Positions 28,441 through 36,349 of a DNA stretch of 53,121 bases are shown piece after piece. The notes beneath the pieces are model-generated. The model made no database searches, was not told the origin of the DNA, and was given only the letters and a program-made list of their open reading frames with translations. Made by a program: the position numbers and the translations under genes. Positions within the stretch are counted from its first letter, which is position 1. Each line of letters starts with the position of its first letter. The stretch comes from Deinococcus sp. Arct2-2 (GTDB lineage Bacteria; Deinococcota; Deinococci; Deinococcales; Deinococcaceae), in assembly GCF_004801315.1 (NCBI RefSeq), contig NZ_SSNW01000034.1, positions 1 to 53,121 of the forward strand. Direction: 5' to 3'.

Positions 28441-28740
28441 GGAGTCAACCAGTGGTCATCGAAGATGCGCCAGAGCGGCAAGATCCAGGTGTCCCTCAGA
28501 ATGGTCAATGCACGATGCCGGACTTACGCGCCGTGGTATCCGCTGGTGACCGCCGAGGATCACAAGTCCCCTTCACCACGCGGCAGTGACGAATAACATG
28601 ATCAGGTCACGGTTCAGCTGGCGGCTGAGCAACCGGGCCTGTGATCCGAAGAGGAACAGGCCCCGCTGTCGGGCGGGGGCCAGGGGAGCTGAGTCTAGAC
28701 TGAGGTGACTGGCGCGGCGGCCTGGTGCTGGGCGCTTGGG
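28441..28740. other. Gene-poor region with a GC hairpin
   Basis: No gene is recognised. GGCCCCGC pairs with GCGGGGGCC at 28659-28681, just downstream of the minus-strand receiver gene. It could end that transcript, but no T run follows. Confidence 0.35.
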
Positions 28741-29169
28741 TTAGTCCTCCACACCGAGCCTGCTCCTTCTGCGTTTCAGCCAGAAATCGATAAATGTCTC
28801 GACTTGTTTCAACGATGTTTGGAACCGGACAGATTTGATGAGGTAGCCGCTGGCGTGCAGCGTATAGGCTTGAGCGACGTCCTCAGGGTTCGCAGACGTG
28901 GTCAGCATCACCACGGGAATGGTACAAAACCGGGGATGCTGTTTGAGAGCCGCCAACACCTCAAACCCATTCATTCTGGGCATATTGATGTCCAGCAACA
29001 CGACATCAGGCAAGGGGGTGTCTGGGCGCTCCAGCAGGGCCAAGGCCGCCTGGCCACTCTCTGCGGTGATCAACATGCTGGCGTCGTCCAGCATCGAAAA
29101 AGCCTCATCAGCCAGCAGACGATCGAGGGGATCGTCATCAATCAGCAGCACCCTCAGGGGTTCGGTCAC
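28741..29169 (-). CDS. Rcp-like single-domain response regulator
   Basis: The protein has 142 residues and is a receiver domain alone. The acidic pocket is LLIDDDPLDR, the phospho-acceptor is Asp60 in VVLLDINMPRMNG, the Thr is in VVMLTTSANPED, and the Lys is in SGYLIKS. The layout matches the Rcp1 family, as does the receiver at 250. The C-terminal tail is basic (WLKRRRSRL). Its kinase is not adjacent. The start is GTG 29169, 5 nt after a TACCCT hexamer, so the transcript is probably leaderless. No output domain is present; it likely signals through phosphotransfer or protein contact. Confidence 0.9.
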   Translation of the reverse strand: MTEPLRVLLIDDDPLDRLLADEAFSMLDDASMLITAESGQAALALLERPDTPLPDVVLLDINMPRMNGFEVLAALKQHPRFCTIPVVMLTTSANPEDVAQAYTLHASGYLIKSVRFQTSLKQVETFIDFWLKRRRSRLGVED

Positions 29170-29180
29170 AGCGGAGGGTA
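29170..29180 (-). promoter_or_regulatory. -10 hexamer of a leaderless promoter
   Basis: On the minus strand TACCCT (29180-29175) precedes GTG 29169 by 5 nt. Confidence 0.55.
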
Positions 29181-29905
29181 CAGGCCGGGGGCGGCCAGAT
29201 GCAGGTTGAACACTTGAAGGGTCATACCCGACTGTACCGGAGAGTGTGGCTCAGCGGTGTGGACTGAATCCCTCAGACAGGCTCTGCGGCACTGCTGAGG
29301 GTGGCTGTCAGAACAGCCTTGAGCACAGGCTGCCCAATCAGGCGAGGCTGACGATCCTTCCGGTGTCTTGAGTCTGCAAGAGACGGGATGGAGGCAACAT
29401 CCTGAACGCTGCAGGGGAGACGGTGAAAGTGGTTTTCCTTGTCTGTATCACGTTGATACCCAGTTCTTGAAGTCCGTCAGTGACGTATCACCTGTCCACA
29501 GGGTTCAGCTCACCTTGTCCCACCTGCGGTTCACTGTCTGATGAAGGTTCACTGAATTCGCTGGCAGAGGCTGAACTTGGGCCACTCTTGGCCTCGCTTG
29601 AGCGGGCGGCGCCGACGAGCCCTTCAGGTCTCCATCCACCAATTTGTAAGCCGCTATAAAGACCGTCTGCTGTACAACGGACAAGTTCATTCTAAGTACG
29701 TGAGATGCATAGGAGCCCGTCCAGCTGACCTCCTTCACAATAAAAAACACACCACAATTGTTTGGCAGCGACGATTTTTTCGCTGAGGAGACTTTGCTTT
29801 GAACCCCCCGCTCAGCGTCAATACCAATACGCCCGAACAACATGAACCACGCGCACGCCTCGCCTGTACTGAGGGATATGGGTTGGGCTGTCCGTGGACC
29901 TTAGG
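29181..29905. other. Gene-poor divergent region
   Basis: About 720 bp lies between the receiver and the TerD-like gene. A minus-strand frame (29505-29843) and a plus-strand frame (29577-29786) are open but unrecognised. The part around 29640-29780 is less GC-rich than its surroundings, which may reflect promoters or foreign DNA. Confidence 0.35.
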
Positions 29906-30370
29906 ATGCCCATGAGGCTGCACCCTGGCCAACGCGCCAACCTCGCAGATCTGGGGCCCCTGCCCATCCCGGTGTACTGCGACAGTGCCGCCCTGATCAT
30001 CGCGGTTCGGGTCGGCAGCACTGTCGAGGAACTGTTCAGCATCTACAACAGTCAGGACGTCGGTGGTGGACTCACCGGTGAGCTGCAGTGTCTCGTCAAC
30101 CTGGTAGACATCCCAGCCGTGGTGGATGACCTGACGATGATTGCCCACAGCCCACGCGTTTTGTCGGGCACCGTACAAATCGGCGCCGTCCAGTTTGACC
30201 TCGCTGAACTTGGGTCCGGCAACACCTGTGGGGTGTTTGGGCGCTTTTACCGCTACAACGGACAGTGGAAATACGCCGCTATGAACCTGGGTTTTCCGGC
30301 CTTGGCTGGACTGGCAGGCCTGCTGCGCGTTTCAGAGGCGCGCCTGAATCCCGCGCCTGCTGCGTCTTAA
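29906..30370 (+). CDS. TerD-family protein, divergent
   Basis: The protein has about 154 residues. The C-terminal half carries the TerD signature: FDLAELGSGNTCGVFGRFYR, then YNGQWKYAAMNLGFPALAGL. In TerD the pattern is yDLse...et.mvfGelYRhngeWKfrAvgqGy..GL. The centre has a VDIPAVVDDLTMIAHS segment equivalent to the strand-helix before it. The N-terminal Ca-binding DxDxS motif of classic TerD is not evident, so metal binding may be changed. TerD proteins act in tellurite and general stress resistance, usually in a ter operon, but this one stands alone. Start choices are GTG 29894, ATG 29906 and ATG 29912; the last lies 4 nt after TAGGAT. Confidence 0.75.
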   Translation: MPMRLHPGQRANLADLGPLPIPVYCDSAALIIAVRVGSTVEELFSIYNSQDVGGGLTGELQCLVNLVDIPAVVDDLTMIAHSPRVLSGTVQIGAVQFDLAELGSGNTCGVFGRFYRYNGQWKYAAMNLGFPALAGLAGLLRVSEARLNPAPAAS

Positions 30371-30898
30371 CCTGCTGCCCTGTTCCCAGATCTGCCCCTG
30401 CGCCCCCAGGGTGCACAGAGCGTGTATCGGGAATCCGTTGCTCCCCCGGTGGAAGACACGTCGCGGCTGACGTCCAAGTTCGTAGGAGGCCAGTCACGGA
30501 CTGCTTCGGTGGAACCGCTGTCTTGGAGTCCGCCTGAATGCTGGTGCCAGGAGCGATGCCGCTCAGCGGCAACGGCGAGCTCAACTTGTCTGGGCCCGCA
30601 GCGCTGACAAGCAGGCCACTCTCACTGGGCAAACGTCCTCAGGCGCGGCGGCACAGTGTGGATCACGGCTTCATCAAACCGTCCATGATGGAAACTGTTT
30701 CGCGCCACCACCGTTAGTCCCTGTCCCCCTGGCACTGTTGGTTGTGGAAGGCAGCACTGAACCCGCAGGACTGCCCGTGGGTAATGACGTCTCCTCACGT
30801 TCCAACCAGACCACTCAGGGTGAAGCAGGCCTTCGTCTTTGCCCATACGGTTCAGTGTTGAGGGAAGTCCCGCACCCGCTTGATCTTGCACCGCTGAG
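30371..30898. other. Gene-poor left flank of the IS3-family element
   Basis: No gene is recognised. It does not contain the missing 5' half of the GGDEF-EAL gene on the other side of the element. A minus-strand frame ending at 30622 has protein-like sequence at its end (GLTVVARNSFHHGRFDEAVI) but no known motif. Confidence 0.4.
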
Positions 30899-30956
30899 TA
30901 GTTCGCACCCCCGTTTAGAGTGAACCCAAAGTACCGGGCCAGCAAGCAAGTCACTT

Positions 30957-31802
30957 CTAGGTGCAATGATACTGGGTGGCGAATTCGGCCGGTGGGACAT
31001 ACCCCAAACTGGAATGCAGCCGTTCCTGGTTATACAGCTGACCGATGAAGTGGTTGATATGGCGCTGTGCGTCGTTGAAGTCGAGATAGTCCTGTAGATC
31101 AACCTCCTCCGTTTTCAGGGTCTTGTAAAAGCTTTCCATGCGGGCGTTGTCGTAGGGGTTGCCTTTTCTGGACATGCTGGGAATGAGACCGGCCTCCCGA
31201 AGCCGATTGACGTAGACGTGACTCGCGTACCCTGACCCCTGGTCAGAATGGTGGAGCAAGCCTGGGCCCGGACAACGTGCTGCAAGCGCGTTGTTGAGTG
31301 CCTTCAAGGCCAGCACCGCGTCAATACACCTGGACATGGCCCAGCCCACGATTTCTCGGGTGAAGCTGTCGAGGACGCAGGCGAGGTACACAAAGCCACT
31401 CTTGACCCAGACGTAGGTCAGATCGACGTGCCAGACTTGGTTGGGTTGAGTCGGCACCACCGTGGGCAACAGATTCGGAAAACGACGTTCGCTGTGCGTT
31501 GAGTCCGTGGTGGCCTGAAATCGCCGTTTGGGACGGCATAACAACCCCCCGGCTCGCATCACGCGTAAGACGCGCTTGTGGTTGGTTGGACGCCCCCGAC
31601 GCGCCAGTTCATGGGTCACGCGACGATACCCGTAGCCAGTCCACTTCAGCGCGATAGCCTCAATCTCTTGGGCCAGCCCAAGATCCGGGTTGACCGGTGT
31701 CCGAGTCTGCTGACCCAGATACCACGACCGGCTGACCGCATGCAGCTCACACAAGCGACGTACCGACACCGTGGGATGCGTGCTGCGCGCATCCGTAATC
31801 AT
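30957..31802 (-). CDS. IS3-family transposase OrfB (DDE integrase)
   Basis: The protein has 281 residues. An N-terminal HTH_21-like part (VRRLCELHAVSRSWYLGQQ, then YGYRRVTHELARRG) is followed by the rve integrase core. The DDE triad is present: Asp in VWHVDLTYVWVKSG, Asp in HHSDQGSGYAS, and Glu in NPYDNARMESFYKTLKTE. The closing HINHFIGQLYNQERLHSSLG is typical of the family. It catalyses cut-and-paste or copy-out transposition of the element. ATG 31802 overlaps the orfA stop. Translation may therefore be by coupling rather than by the -1 frameshift usual in IS3 members. All core residues are intact, so the element may be active. Confidence 0.95.
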   Translation of the reverse strand: MITDARSTHPTVSVRRLCELHAVSRSWYLGQQTRTPVNPDLGLAQEIEAIALKWTGYGYRRVTHELARRGRPTNHKRVLRVMRAGGLLCRPKRRFQATTDSTHSERRFPNLLPTVVPTQPNQVWHVDLTYVWVKSGFVYLACVLDSFTREIVGWAMSRCIDAVLALKALNNALAARCPGPGLLHHSDQGSGYASHVYVNRLREAGLIPSMSRKGNPYDNARMESFYKTLKTEEVDLQDYLDFNDAQRHINHFIGQLYNQERLHSSLGYVPPAEFATQYHCT

Positions 31803-32098
31803 TTGGTGCCGTGTTTCGAGCGGTACGTCGCCAACGATTTTTTCAAAATCGTGTTCTCCAGAGCCAGTTGACCGCAGTACCGTTCTAACTCGGCAATGCG
31901 AAGTTCGTCGCTACGATCCGTCGTGGCACCATCGGTAAAAGCGGCTTCCCCACGCGCCTCAACCTCTTTGCGCCAGCGATGAATCAGGCTCGGAGCCAGT
32001 GAATGTAGGCGACTGAGATGGGCCGTGGTGTGCTGGCCGGTGTTGATCTGGCTGACCACCTCAAGTTTGAAGTCGCGGCTGTGATTTCGTCCGGGCAT
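31799..32098 (-). CDS. IS3-family OrfA (DNA-binding subunit)
   Basis: The protein has 99 residues. The helix-turn-helix (HSRDFKLEVVSQINTGQ, then LSRLHSLAPSLIHRWRKEVE) binds the element ends. The C-terminal half is a leucine-zipper-like coil (ELRIAELERYCGQLALENTI, then LKKSL), as in other IS3 OrfA proteins. The gene begins at ATG 32098, about 85 nt inside the right end, with GGAGATC just upstream as a weak ribosome site. Confidence 0.93.
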   Translation of the reverse strand: MPGRNHSRDFKLEVVSQINTGQHTTAHLSRLHSLAPSLIHRWRKEVEARGEAAFTDGATTDRSDELRIAELERYCGQLALENTILKKSLATYRSKHGTK

Positions 32099-32145
32099 CT
32101 GATCTCCTTCGCGGTGCAGTCAGCGTACCCGCTGACTGGGGCAAA

Positions 32146-33621
32146 GTGTCTTGGCCTGTGGTCCTGTCAGATGGGGTCAGTCCAGTTTTAGGAACGTTGT
32201 GCGCGTACAGCCGTGCCGCAGGTGCATTTTCGGAGGTGACGGCCGACCTGCTTCAGCAGGCCCGCCACCTCGCGGCGGTCGCCATTGAGCATCATCGCCT
32301 CAAGGACAGCCTCGCGTACCAGGCGCAGCATGACGCCCTCACGGGTCTGCCCAACCGCATCCTCTTCAATACGCGGCTCGAACGTGCCGTACAACAGGCG
32401 GAGGACACCCACATCCCCGCTGCTCTGGCGCTCATCGATCTCGACGACTTCAAAGTCATCAACGACGTCCACGGGAACCAAGTGGGGGACGAGGTTTTGC
32501 AGGAGATCACGCGCCGCCTCCTGCGGCTCACCCGCTGGAGCGATACCCTGGCGCGGGTGGGGGGGGACGAGTTTACGGTCGTCTTGCCCCACACCCACCA
32601 GGAAGAAGCCGAAACGATCTTGCGGCAGATGCTGCAGAGCATCACGGCACCGATCCTGGTGGGTGAACAGGAACTGCTGATCAGTGCCTCAATCGGCATC
32701 TCTATGCTCACGAATGGCGCAGGCGACGTGACGCACCTGCAACGTCACGCGGATCTGGCGATGCAGTCAGCCAAAACCCACAAGGCAGGTATTGCGTTCT
32801 ATCAGCCAAAAATGAACCGTCAAGCGGCGGAGCGTATGCACCTCGCGCAGTACCTGCGCCGCGCGGTTGAACTCGGTGAACTCGAACTTCACTATCAGCC
32901 GCAGGTCAATTTGGTCGACGGCACGTTAAGCGGTATGGAAGCCCTGCTGCGCTGGCGGCATCCCCTGTTGGGTCCCGTTGCACCGCTCCGCTTCATTCCG
33001 GTGGCGGAAGAAACGGGGCTCATCGTTCCCATAGGGGAATGGGTGCTCCGGGAAGCCTGTAGGCAAGCCGCCGTTTGGAGAGGTCAGGGGTACGAGACTC
33101 TGCGCATGGCGGTGAATGTTTCCGTGCTGCAGTTCGAACGGGACGGCTTCGTTCAGATGGTCGCCCAAGTGCTTGAGGACACTGGACTGTACCCTCAAGC
33201 GCTCGAACTAGAGCTGACGGAAAGCGCCGTCATGCGGAACGTAGAGGAATCGGCGCGGCGGATGAAGCAGTTGCGGTCCCTGGGTGTCTCCTTGGCCGTC
33301 GATGATTTTGGTACGGGGTATTCCAGCCTGAGTTACCTCTCGCGCCTTCCTCTCAACGTCTTGAAGATCGACCGTTCTTTTGTGACCCATCTTCATCAGG
33401 ATTCGTCCGCCTTGCCAGTGGTTCGGGCCATTATAAGTCTGGCCCACAACTTGGGCCTCACCACCATTGCGGAAGGAATCGAAACGCAGCAGGAGTGCGA
33501 CCTCCTCCGGGAATTGGGTTGCCACCAAGGCCAAGGCTACCTGATCGCCCGGCCTCTGCCTGCCTTAGAAGCGCTGCCCCCTCAAAAGCGGCTTTTCTTG
33601 CCGCGTGAGTACAGGCAGTGA
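32146..33621 (+). CDS. GGDEF-EAL protein truncated at its 5' end by the IS
   Basis: The open frame has 491 codons. The first approximately 13 (from GTG 32146) come from the IS end. The rest begins abruptly inside a GAF domain (VLGTLCAYSRAAGAFSEVTA, then LAAVAIEHHRL). An intact GGDEF domain follows, with GGDEF at residues 139-143 and an I-site RWSD. The EAL domain is also complete: EAL at 265-267 (GMEALLRW), ELTES, VDDFGTGYSSL, LKIDRSF and AEGIET. It could both make and break cyclic di-GMP. The upstream GAF half, and any domain before it, is absent from the other side of the element. Expression would depend on transcription reading outward from the IS. Whether it is still functional is open. 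Confidence 0.85.
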   Translation: MSWPVVLSDGVSPVLGTLCAYSRAAGAFSEVTADLLQQARHLAAVAIEHHRLKDSLAYQAQHDALTGLPNRILFNTRLERAVQQAEDTHIPAALALIDLDDFKVINDVHGNQVGDEVLQEITRRLLRLTRWSDTLARVGGDEFTVVLPHTHQEEAETILRQMLQSITAPILVGEQELLISASIGISMLTNGAGDVTHLQRHADLAMQSAKTHKAGIAFYQPKMNRQAAERMHLAQYLRRAVELGELELHYQPQVNLVDGTLSGMEALLRWRHPLLGPVAPLRFIPVAEETGLIVPIGEWVLREACRQAAVWRGQGYETLRMAVNVSVLQFERDGFVQMVAQVLEDTGLYPQALELELTESAVMRNVEESARRMKQLRSLGVSLAVDDFGTGYSSLSYLSRLPLNVLKIDRSFVTHLHQDSSALPVVRAIISLAHNLGLTTIAEGIETQQECDLLRELGCHQGQGYLIARPLPALEALPPQKRLFLPREYRQ

Positions 33622-33935
33622 ACGCGTCACCACCCATTCCTCATTCGGCACCCCGAATGGACCGTCCCCAAAATCTGGCCTATGCGCAGCGGTACGGACT
33701 CACTTGGGTGTGGCGACGGACGTGGGCGGCACCCTCCTTGCTCCGGCAGGCGTCGCCGCTGCCCGCCTGACATTCGCGCACTCGGTGCACTCTCAGGTGG
33801 GAACCACAGCTGTGTGCGGAACGCTTGTGCTGCTGGTTCTCACCACCGTCAACCTTCAGTCTGGCCGGCCAAGACCACGCGTGAAAGCACGTCTGGCACG
33901 AAGTCCACTTAGCGGGCGCCATCCAAAAGTCGGAG
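33622..33935. other. Gene-poor region
   Basis: No gene is recognised. A plus-strand frame begins MDRPQNLAYAQRYGLTWVWR and ends after about 38 codons; it could be a fragment. Confidence 0.3.
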
Positions 33936-34142
33936 GCGTGTGGCCTCAATCTGCACCTGGCGTCTTGCTGGCCAGTCTTGAGGGCTGCAGCCCTATGGTG
34001 AAGGTGTCCTGGTCTTCTGAAGCTCTGGGGACGCAACTGCAGTTTACCCAGTGCCGCTTGAATTCGGTGCACTCCAATGGCGTTGCCTTGAGCTTTTCAT
34101 TCCTGATCCAGCACCCTTGGCCAGAGGTGGGGTGCCGCAACG
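33936..34142 (-). pseudogene. Fragment of an IS3-family orfB
   Basis: Read across two frames the fragment gives HPTSGQG, then KAQGNAIGVHRIQAALGKLQ, then LRPQSFRRPGH. It aligns residue by residue with HPTSGYR, KAQGQAIGLHKIRVALGELR and LHPPQPRKTRH in the disrupted orfB at 39832-41447. It is therefore a second, more decayed copy of the same element type, cut at both ends. It contains an in-frame stop. Confidence 0.7.
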
Positions 34143-34641
34143 TCGCCTGGCGCGGCCGTTCGTACCGACGATCTCGTGGCTGCGTCCACGCGCTGTGCAG
34201 TGGGTCTCAAAATCGCCACGACGCGGCGCCGGTGTACTGATGAAAGCGCCGCAAGCTGAGCTGGGGATGGCTCTGCCAAGAGCTGCCGCACTGTTCGCGC
34301 ACCATCCAACTTCAGCTGCTATTTGCCAGGATCCACTTCAGATGGCCGTGCTCGCGTTTGAGCAGCCTGACGCCCTGATCCGGACGCTCTCCAGCCAAGC
34401 GGACCCGGCCCGTCTTCAGAAACGGGGCTTTCCACTGGTGGATCAAACTTTCGTTACCATCATGCTGTCAGGCCGCTTCTGTCCTGCCCGACTCTCTACG
34501 TGAGACGCTCAGGCCGAGGGCTTCCTTGAGGTCGGTCATTCAGGTGTTTTATTGCTTCCTCATGATGCTGCCCCGTGAGCTCGTTCCCCGTTTCTAGGGG
34601 GTCAGGTCCTGAAAGTCCTTCATAGCGCATTTCCGTCTGTA
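34143..34641. other. Gene-poor region with one unrecognised ORF
   Basis: A plus-strand frame from ATG 34240 to 34503 (87 codons, MKAPQAELGMALPRAAALFA) looks faintly protein-like but has no familiar motif or ribosome site. Nothing else is seen. Confidence 0.3.
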
Positions 34642-34887
34642 TTACACAATGCCCATGCGCAACCTGGCTCGCCCCAGCGCTCGGCCCAGCTCTACCAGTG
34701 TCACCTGCTCAGCGTCATAGTGAAGTTCCATGTTCCCCGACGAACTGGAGTCGGCCCGGATGACGCCTGGCTGACGCCGCAAGTAGGCGGCGGCCTTGCC
34801 ACCGATAACAGTATCTACCGGAACACCGTTTTCTAGCAGCACGTTCAGCAGTACCCGGGTGGCCCGGACGGGAGAAGCAGCGGTCAT
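34642..34887 (-). CDS. Small conserved-looking protein, possibly HMA-like fold
   Basis: The protein has 81 residues from ATG 34887, 6 nt after TACATT. It reads ATRVLLNVLLENGVPVDTVI, then AAAYLRRQPGVIRADSSSSG, then YDAEQVTLVELGRALGRARL. The order of a helix, a GVxxxx strand, a YD strand and a VTxxELxxAL helix resembles heavy-metal-associated domains. The CxxC metal site is absent, so it would not bind metal in that way. No partner gene is adjacent. A longer frame opens at TTG 34917. The family assignment is tentative. Confidence 0.5.
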   Translation of the reverse strand: MTAASPVRATRVLLNVLLENGVPVDTVIGGKAAAYLRRQPGVIRADSSSSGNMELHYDAEQVTLVELGRALGRARLRMGIV

Positions 34888-34899
34888 CCAGTCAATGTA
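34888..34899 (-). promoter_or_regulatory. -10 hexamer of a leaderless promoter
   Basis: On the minus strand TACATT (34899-34894) lies 6 nt before ATG 34887. Confidence 0.5.
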
Positions 34900-35009
34900 C
34901 TGGGCTGACCCTGTCAAACATCTTTCAGCGCCTCCTGGTTCATACGGGACTCAGATGAGTTCCAACTCCAAGAGCTGCTTCGCTGAGGCCGCCCCACACG
35001 GCCGACGAG

Positions 35010-35690
35010 GTGGAACTCGCTGATCCACAGGCCGAGTGTCCGGTGCAGCGATCCCGCGGGCAGATCCTGTGGCTTCACAGCAAGAGGGTATCGATTCCGG
35101 AGATCAAGGCGGTAACGGATTTTTTGCGCACGACGATCAGCACGTTGATTCGGGCCTACAACGAAGGTGGAGCAGCGGCAGCCGTAGACCGACGGCGCTG
35201 GAATAGAGCTGCTGCGGCCCTGAACCCGGAGCAGCGGCTGGTTTAAGTGCTTTAGAGGCCGCCCGCAACGAGGGTCCTGTGAACAAGCCAACCAATGCAA
35301 GCCTCCGTGCACGAGCAAATGGGGGGAGAGGGGACGTCTCCCTCTGCGGGAAGCTTCTTGAGAAAGCTCGGATGCACAGGATAAGTGCCGGGTCCGGTTC
35401 ATGTTTACGTGGCGGCCGCACAACAGGCGGGCTTGATCAAAAAGTCCAAACGGTCTTTAGAACGGCATGCGCGGCCTCTCGCGGAAAACAGGTGCAGCTG
35501 TGGGTGCAGGATGAGGGACGATTTGGCCTTATGGATCTCCGCATACGTCGGCAACACGATGAGCGCAAGAGCGTCGTTTCAGTGCGGAATTTGGCTTCTT
35601 GTTCAACGAGCGAACAGCGCGGCGCGTTGCCAACCTCAGCCGAGGTCAATAATGGTAGTCCGTTGACTGAGCCTGATGAACGAGCCAGAG
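35010..35690 (+). pseudogene. IS630-family transposase remnant
   Basis: Several frames together trace an IS630-type transposase. The N-terminal helix-turn-helix is SIPEIKAVTDFLRTTISTLI followed by RAYNEGG. A later piece reads SFLRKLGCTG and VPGPVHVYVAAAQQAGLIKK. The start of the DDE core is VQLWVQDEGRFGLMDLRIRR, whose DEGRFG carries the family's second acidic motif. At least three frame changes and stops separate the parts. The C-terminal third with the last catalytic residue is not recognisable. The inverted-repeat element at 35653 overlaps its end. Confidence 0.7.
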
Positions 35691-35776
35691 GCCGTGTCCG
35701 TCGCTGAGGTCGACCAAACCACGCCGCGAAAAACAACGTGTTTCTGGGATCACCAAGACAACTCAACGGACTACCA
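35653..35776. repeat. MITE-like element with 14-bp inverted repeats
   Basis: TGGTAGTCCGTTGA (35653-35666) is repeated exactly inverted at 35763-35776, giving a unit of 124 bp with no gene inside. It starts where the IS630 remnant ends, so it may be a non-autonomous relative or two ends of such an element brought together by deletion. Confidence 0.55.
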
Positions 35777-36349
35777 ATAAGCCCGTCTTGAAGCGCCGCT
35801 GGGCGCCTCGGGGTCAGCCTCTGGTCATCTCTCCAGCGCCGCCGATATCAGCGGCTGTATCCCTCCAGCTGTGGTGAACCCGAGACCAGAAGGAGCGTCG
35901 CGGGAAAGCTCGACGCCTTGCGCGAAAAAACGTTTCTCGACATTGCGGTGCTTCAGCGTGAATTGGTGGAGCCAGCCCGTGTGGCCGATGACCGCGAACG
36001 CAGATCGGTAGCCGGGCAGCTTGTGGGGGGTCCCCACCTGACCACCCTACTGGGACACCTGGCCAGGACCCCGAGGCTGGGCAGGGCTGGAAATTCTCTT
36101 GTCTTCGAATGTTGAGCTGAACTGGAAACGCCCGCCTCTGATAAACACGGGGTATCTCAGACGCATTGCTTGGATTTTCAGCTGAAGTGTCGAGTTCTAA
36201 AAAGATTTCCTGGTCGGCAGATCTTCTTTCATGAGAGACTTTTCTGTGTCGCCCTGCCTCCCAGGGAGCCTGTTAATGTTTGACGTTGCTGGGGCGTTCA
36301 TGTCTTTGTCAGGATCGGCACCCTAGTGTATCCGTCTACGGAGACGCTC
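35777..36349. other. Gene-poor upstream region of the REC-GAF-GGDEF operon
   Basis: No gene is recognised. The last 200 bp are richer in A and T. They contain TAGTGT at 36324 as a possible -10, followed by GGAG at 36340 as a Shine-Dalgarno for ATG 36350. Confidence 0.4.

Larger units (their letters stand above)
30899..32184 (-). mobile_element. IS3-family insertion sequence (IS150-like), apparently intact
   Basis: About 1.29 kb with orfA and orfB overlapping by ATGA. The right end is placed at 32184 because its inward sequence, TGGACTGACCCCATCTGACA, resembles IS150-type ends. It is also where the downstream protein resumes family-like sequence (VLGTLCAY). The left end, TAGTTCGCACCCCC at about 30899, is a weak match to it. 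No target duplication could be confirmed. Confidence 0.7.

Noticed and set aside
28659..28681. GC hairpin as a firm terminator for the receiver gene
   Set aside because: The stem has a bulge and no T run follows, so it is mentioned only as a possibility.
30371..30898. Left flank of the IS3 element as the missing 5' half of the GGDEF-EAL gene
   Set aside because: No frame there gives GAF-like sequence leading into the insertion point.
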